DNA of 5,841 nucleotides from an archaeon. Its GTDB lineage: Archaea; Hydrothermarchaeota; Hydrothermarchaeia; Hydrothermarchaeales; JALUUU01. The stretch is from positions 1 to 5,841 of the forward strand of contig JALUUU010000243.1 in NCBI GenBank assembly GCA_027021185.1, written 5' to 3'. Below the pieces are notes generated by a model. It did no database searches, was not told the origin of the DNA, and was given only the letters and a program-made list of their open reading frames with translations. The position numbers and the translations under genes were made by a program. The number at the start of each line of letters is the position of its first letter. Position 1 is the stretch's first letter. This document shows, in pieces, positions 4,723 through 5,841 of the stretch.

Positions 4723-5484
4723 ATGATTGTGAAGAAGAAGATAATCATCCTCGGTGGGAGGGTCCATGATGTTGGTTATCGCCCTTTCCTCCTGGGCGTG
4801 GCGGAGAGCCTGGGGATAGAGAGGTTCTTCGCCGATAACATCGTCGTAGAGGGTAGGCGGGCCGTGGAGGTCCTCATTGATGATGAGGAGGGCAAGGTAA
4901 AGGCGTTTATGGATGTTGTAGGCAGGAGGCGTCCTGAGAACGCGGTTGTGGAGAAAGTAGAGCAGCTGGATTATGAGGGGCGGGTTATGGGCGTAGAGTC
5001 TTATTTCCGGTATCTCAACGCCATGCAGCTCTCCAGGATCGCAACCTACGGCGGGAGAATGCTGGACAAGCAGGATATGATGCTTGAGAAGCAGGATATG
5101 ATGCTTGAGAAGCAGGATATGATGCTTGAGAAGCAGGATATGACTATTTCTGTTATTCGGGAGGAGTCTGATAGGACTCGTGAGGTTATTCGGGAGGAGT
5201 CTGATAGGACTCGTGAGGTTATTCGGGAGGAGTCTGATAGGACTCGTGAGGTTATTCGGGAGGAGTCTGGTAAGACTCGTGAGGTCGTGAAGGATGAGTC
5301 ACGGATAACCAGGGAGGGCATTACAGGGGCACTGAGAGAGGGGTTTGAGGGCGTTAAAAAGGAGCACGTTAGGACCAGAGAGCTGTCCAAGGAGATATTC
5401 TACGCCGAGGTGCAGGAGCTCAGACAGGAGCTGCAGGAGCTACGGGGAGCGGTTGAGGAAATAAAGAAAAAAGTGGGCATCTGA
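4723..5484 (+). CDS. Acylphosphatase-like domain fused to repetitive coiled coil
   Basis: 253 residues in three parts. Residues 1-95 resemble acylphosphatase: GGRVHDVGYRPFLLGVAESL fits the G-x-V-x-x-V-G-[FY]-R signature with the phosphate-binding Arg (R20), and FADNIVVEGRRAVEVLID (36-53) covers the region where the catalytic Asn normally sits (N39 is a candidate). QGV is replaced by HDV, so catalysis is uncertain. Residues 113-140 are four heptads (ML[DE]KQDM). Residues 144-198 are five 11-residue units (VIREESDRTRE, then two diverging copies). A final helix (about 225-253, with ELRQELQELRGAVEEIKKKV) is a canonical coiled coil. There is no signal peptide or membrane segment, so it is probably cytosolic and elongated, perhaps oligomeric. 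Similar acylphosphatase-coiled-coil proteins occur in euryarchaea as I recall; their function is unknown. It appears monocistronic, with its own TATA box and a downstream hairpin. Confidence 0.75.
   Translation: MIVKKKIIILGGRVHDVGYRPFLLGVAESLGIERFFADNIVVEGRRAVEVLIDDEEGKVKAFMDVVGRRRPENAVVEKVEQLDYEGRVMGVESYFRYLNAMQLSRIATYGGRMLDKQDMMLEKQDMMLEKQDMMLEKQDMTISVIREESDRTREVIREESDRTREVIREESDRTREVIREESGKTREVVKDESRITREGITGALREGFEGVKKEHVRTRELSKEIFYAEVQELRQELQELRGAVEEIKKKVGI
5059..5142 (+). repeat. 21-bp tandem repeat, four copies, in frame
   Basis: Four units of 21 bp encode ML[DE]KQDM. The last three copies are identical at DNA level; the first differs (CTG GAC instead of CTT GAG). The unit is a multiple of three, so copy-number change would keep the frame. 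Confidence 0.9.
5152..5316 (+). repeat. 33-bp tandem repeat, four close copies plus one diverged, in frame
   Basis: Units at 5152-5184, 5185-5217 and 5218-5250 are identical; 5251-5283 differs by two bases (D to G and R to K); 5284-5316 is strongly diverged at DNA level but keeps the 11-residue pattern (VVKDESRITRE). This gives a gradient from new to old copies. Confidence 0.9.
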
Positions 5485-5488
5485 TCTT

Positions 5489-5507
5489 CCGGCCACTGGC
5501 TGGCCGG
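5489..5507. terminator. GC-rich hairpin after the coiled-coil gene, T run downstream
   Basis: CCGGCCA (5489-5495) and TGGCCGG (5501-5507) form a perfect 7-bp stem with a five-base loop, four bases after the stop at 5484. No T tract follows at once; a T5 run lies at 5542-5546 and may be the actual archaeal termination signal. The rest of the convergent gap (to 5595) shows only a CCCCC-A-GGGGG quasi-palindrome. Confidence 0.5.
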
Positions 5508-5595
5508 GGGAGTGCTGGAAAGGCGTGGTGCCCATGGAGGGTTTTTCTGATTGGTCGGTGCGCCCCCAGGGGGTCATGGGACCTCATCAGCGTAG

Positions 5596-5841
5596 CTACA
5601 TCTGCATCACTTCCTCGAAGTCATTCAGGTCGTAGGCGAAGATTCCTTTTTCTCGGAGCTGTTCCTTGCCTTTTATTTTCTTGGCGACGATGCCGTAGCG
5701 CTCTCTTCTGTCCTGGCGGTGCCACTGCACCAGGGATGCCTTGCGCATTAGGTCTCTCATGATCCTGTCTGCGTCTCTCTTGCCGAGGCTGCTCCACTTC
5801 ACCTCAAAAAAAACTGCGTCCTTCTTCTCCTCGTCCAGGGC
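5596..5841 (-). CDS. C-terminus of an archaeal ATPase, DUF234-type tail (partial)
   Basis: Only the last 81 codons are in the window; the gene continues beyond the right edge and the true start is not visible. A GTG at 5800-5802 is internal, because the frame is open through it to the edge (ALDEEKKDAVFFEVKWSSLG). The AVFFEVKWS motif followed by a basic helix, a short WHRQDRRERYGIVAKK stretch and a terminal YDLNDFEEV segment fits the C-terminal DUF234 domain found after the ATPase domain of archaeal AAA (PF01637-type) proteins. The E-x-K in FFEVKWS resembles the half-motif of PD-(D/E)xK nucleases. These ATPases have no settled function. Its tail is convergent with the coiled-coil gene. An alternative is another AAA/DUF4143-like family, less likely by the tail pattern. 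Stop TAG at 5596-5598 (reverse strand). Confidence 0.7.
   Translation of the reverse strand, partial: ALDEEKKDAVFFEVKWSSLGKRDADRIMRDLMRKASLVQWHRQDRRERYGIVAKKIKGKEQLREKGIFAYDLNDFEEVMQM

Noticed and set aside
5046..5390. Long minus-strand open frame opposite the coiled-coil repeats
   Set aside because: It is the serine/arginine-rich shadow of the 21-bp and 33-bp repeats; the plus strand has a proper promoter, domain and coiled coil.

Overview
The window looks archaeal, most likely euryarchaeal (methanogen, ANME or Archaeoglobi-like); this is an inference. Support comes from TATA-like boxes about 25 bases before start codons (leaderless starts at 4213 and 4723), GGTG-type ribosome sites, strong AGG/GAG/GTG codon use, and gene families typical of archaeal accessory DNA: a UPF0175/DUF3368 toxin-antitoxin pair, a second PIN toxin, an AAA_14/DUF4143 ATPase, the tail of a DUF234-type ATPase, and an acylphosphatase-like coiled-coil protein.

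Layout, left to right. 1-290: 3' end of a DUF362-family gene with one frame break, followed by a terminator-like hairpin. 425-1257 (minus): an antitoxin and PIN toxin operon behind a TATA box and an inverted-repeat operator. 1302-1708 (plus): a fragment resembling the C-terminal half of a MinD/ParA ATPase, lacking its P-loop half and butting against the toxin-antitoxin promoter. 1803-2606 (plus): a second pair, in which the antitoxin frame is broken once and the AT-richer PIN toxin is intact. 2607-2947: intergenic DNA holding a decayed, unrecognised coding remnant. 2948-4213 (minus): a complete AAA_14/DUF4143 ATPase with twin direct repeats flanking its TATA box. 4265-4722: a long divergent intergenic region with several RNA-like hairpins, a 13-bp tandem repeat and two TATA-like boxes. 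4723-5484 (plus): the acylphosphatase-like protein with heptad then hendecad repeats that are almost perfect at DNA level. 5596-5841 (minus): C-terminus of a second archaeal ATPase.

There is no single pathway. The window reads as a turnover-prone accessory region where toxin-antitoxin modules and nuclease-tailed ATPases accumulate among decaying host genes. Four plus-strand coding stretches carry frame breaks, so either real decay or homopolymer sequencing errors must be considered. The least explained parts are the repeat-built coiled-coil protein and the structured intergenic region upstream of it.
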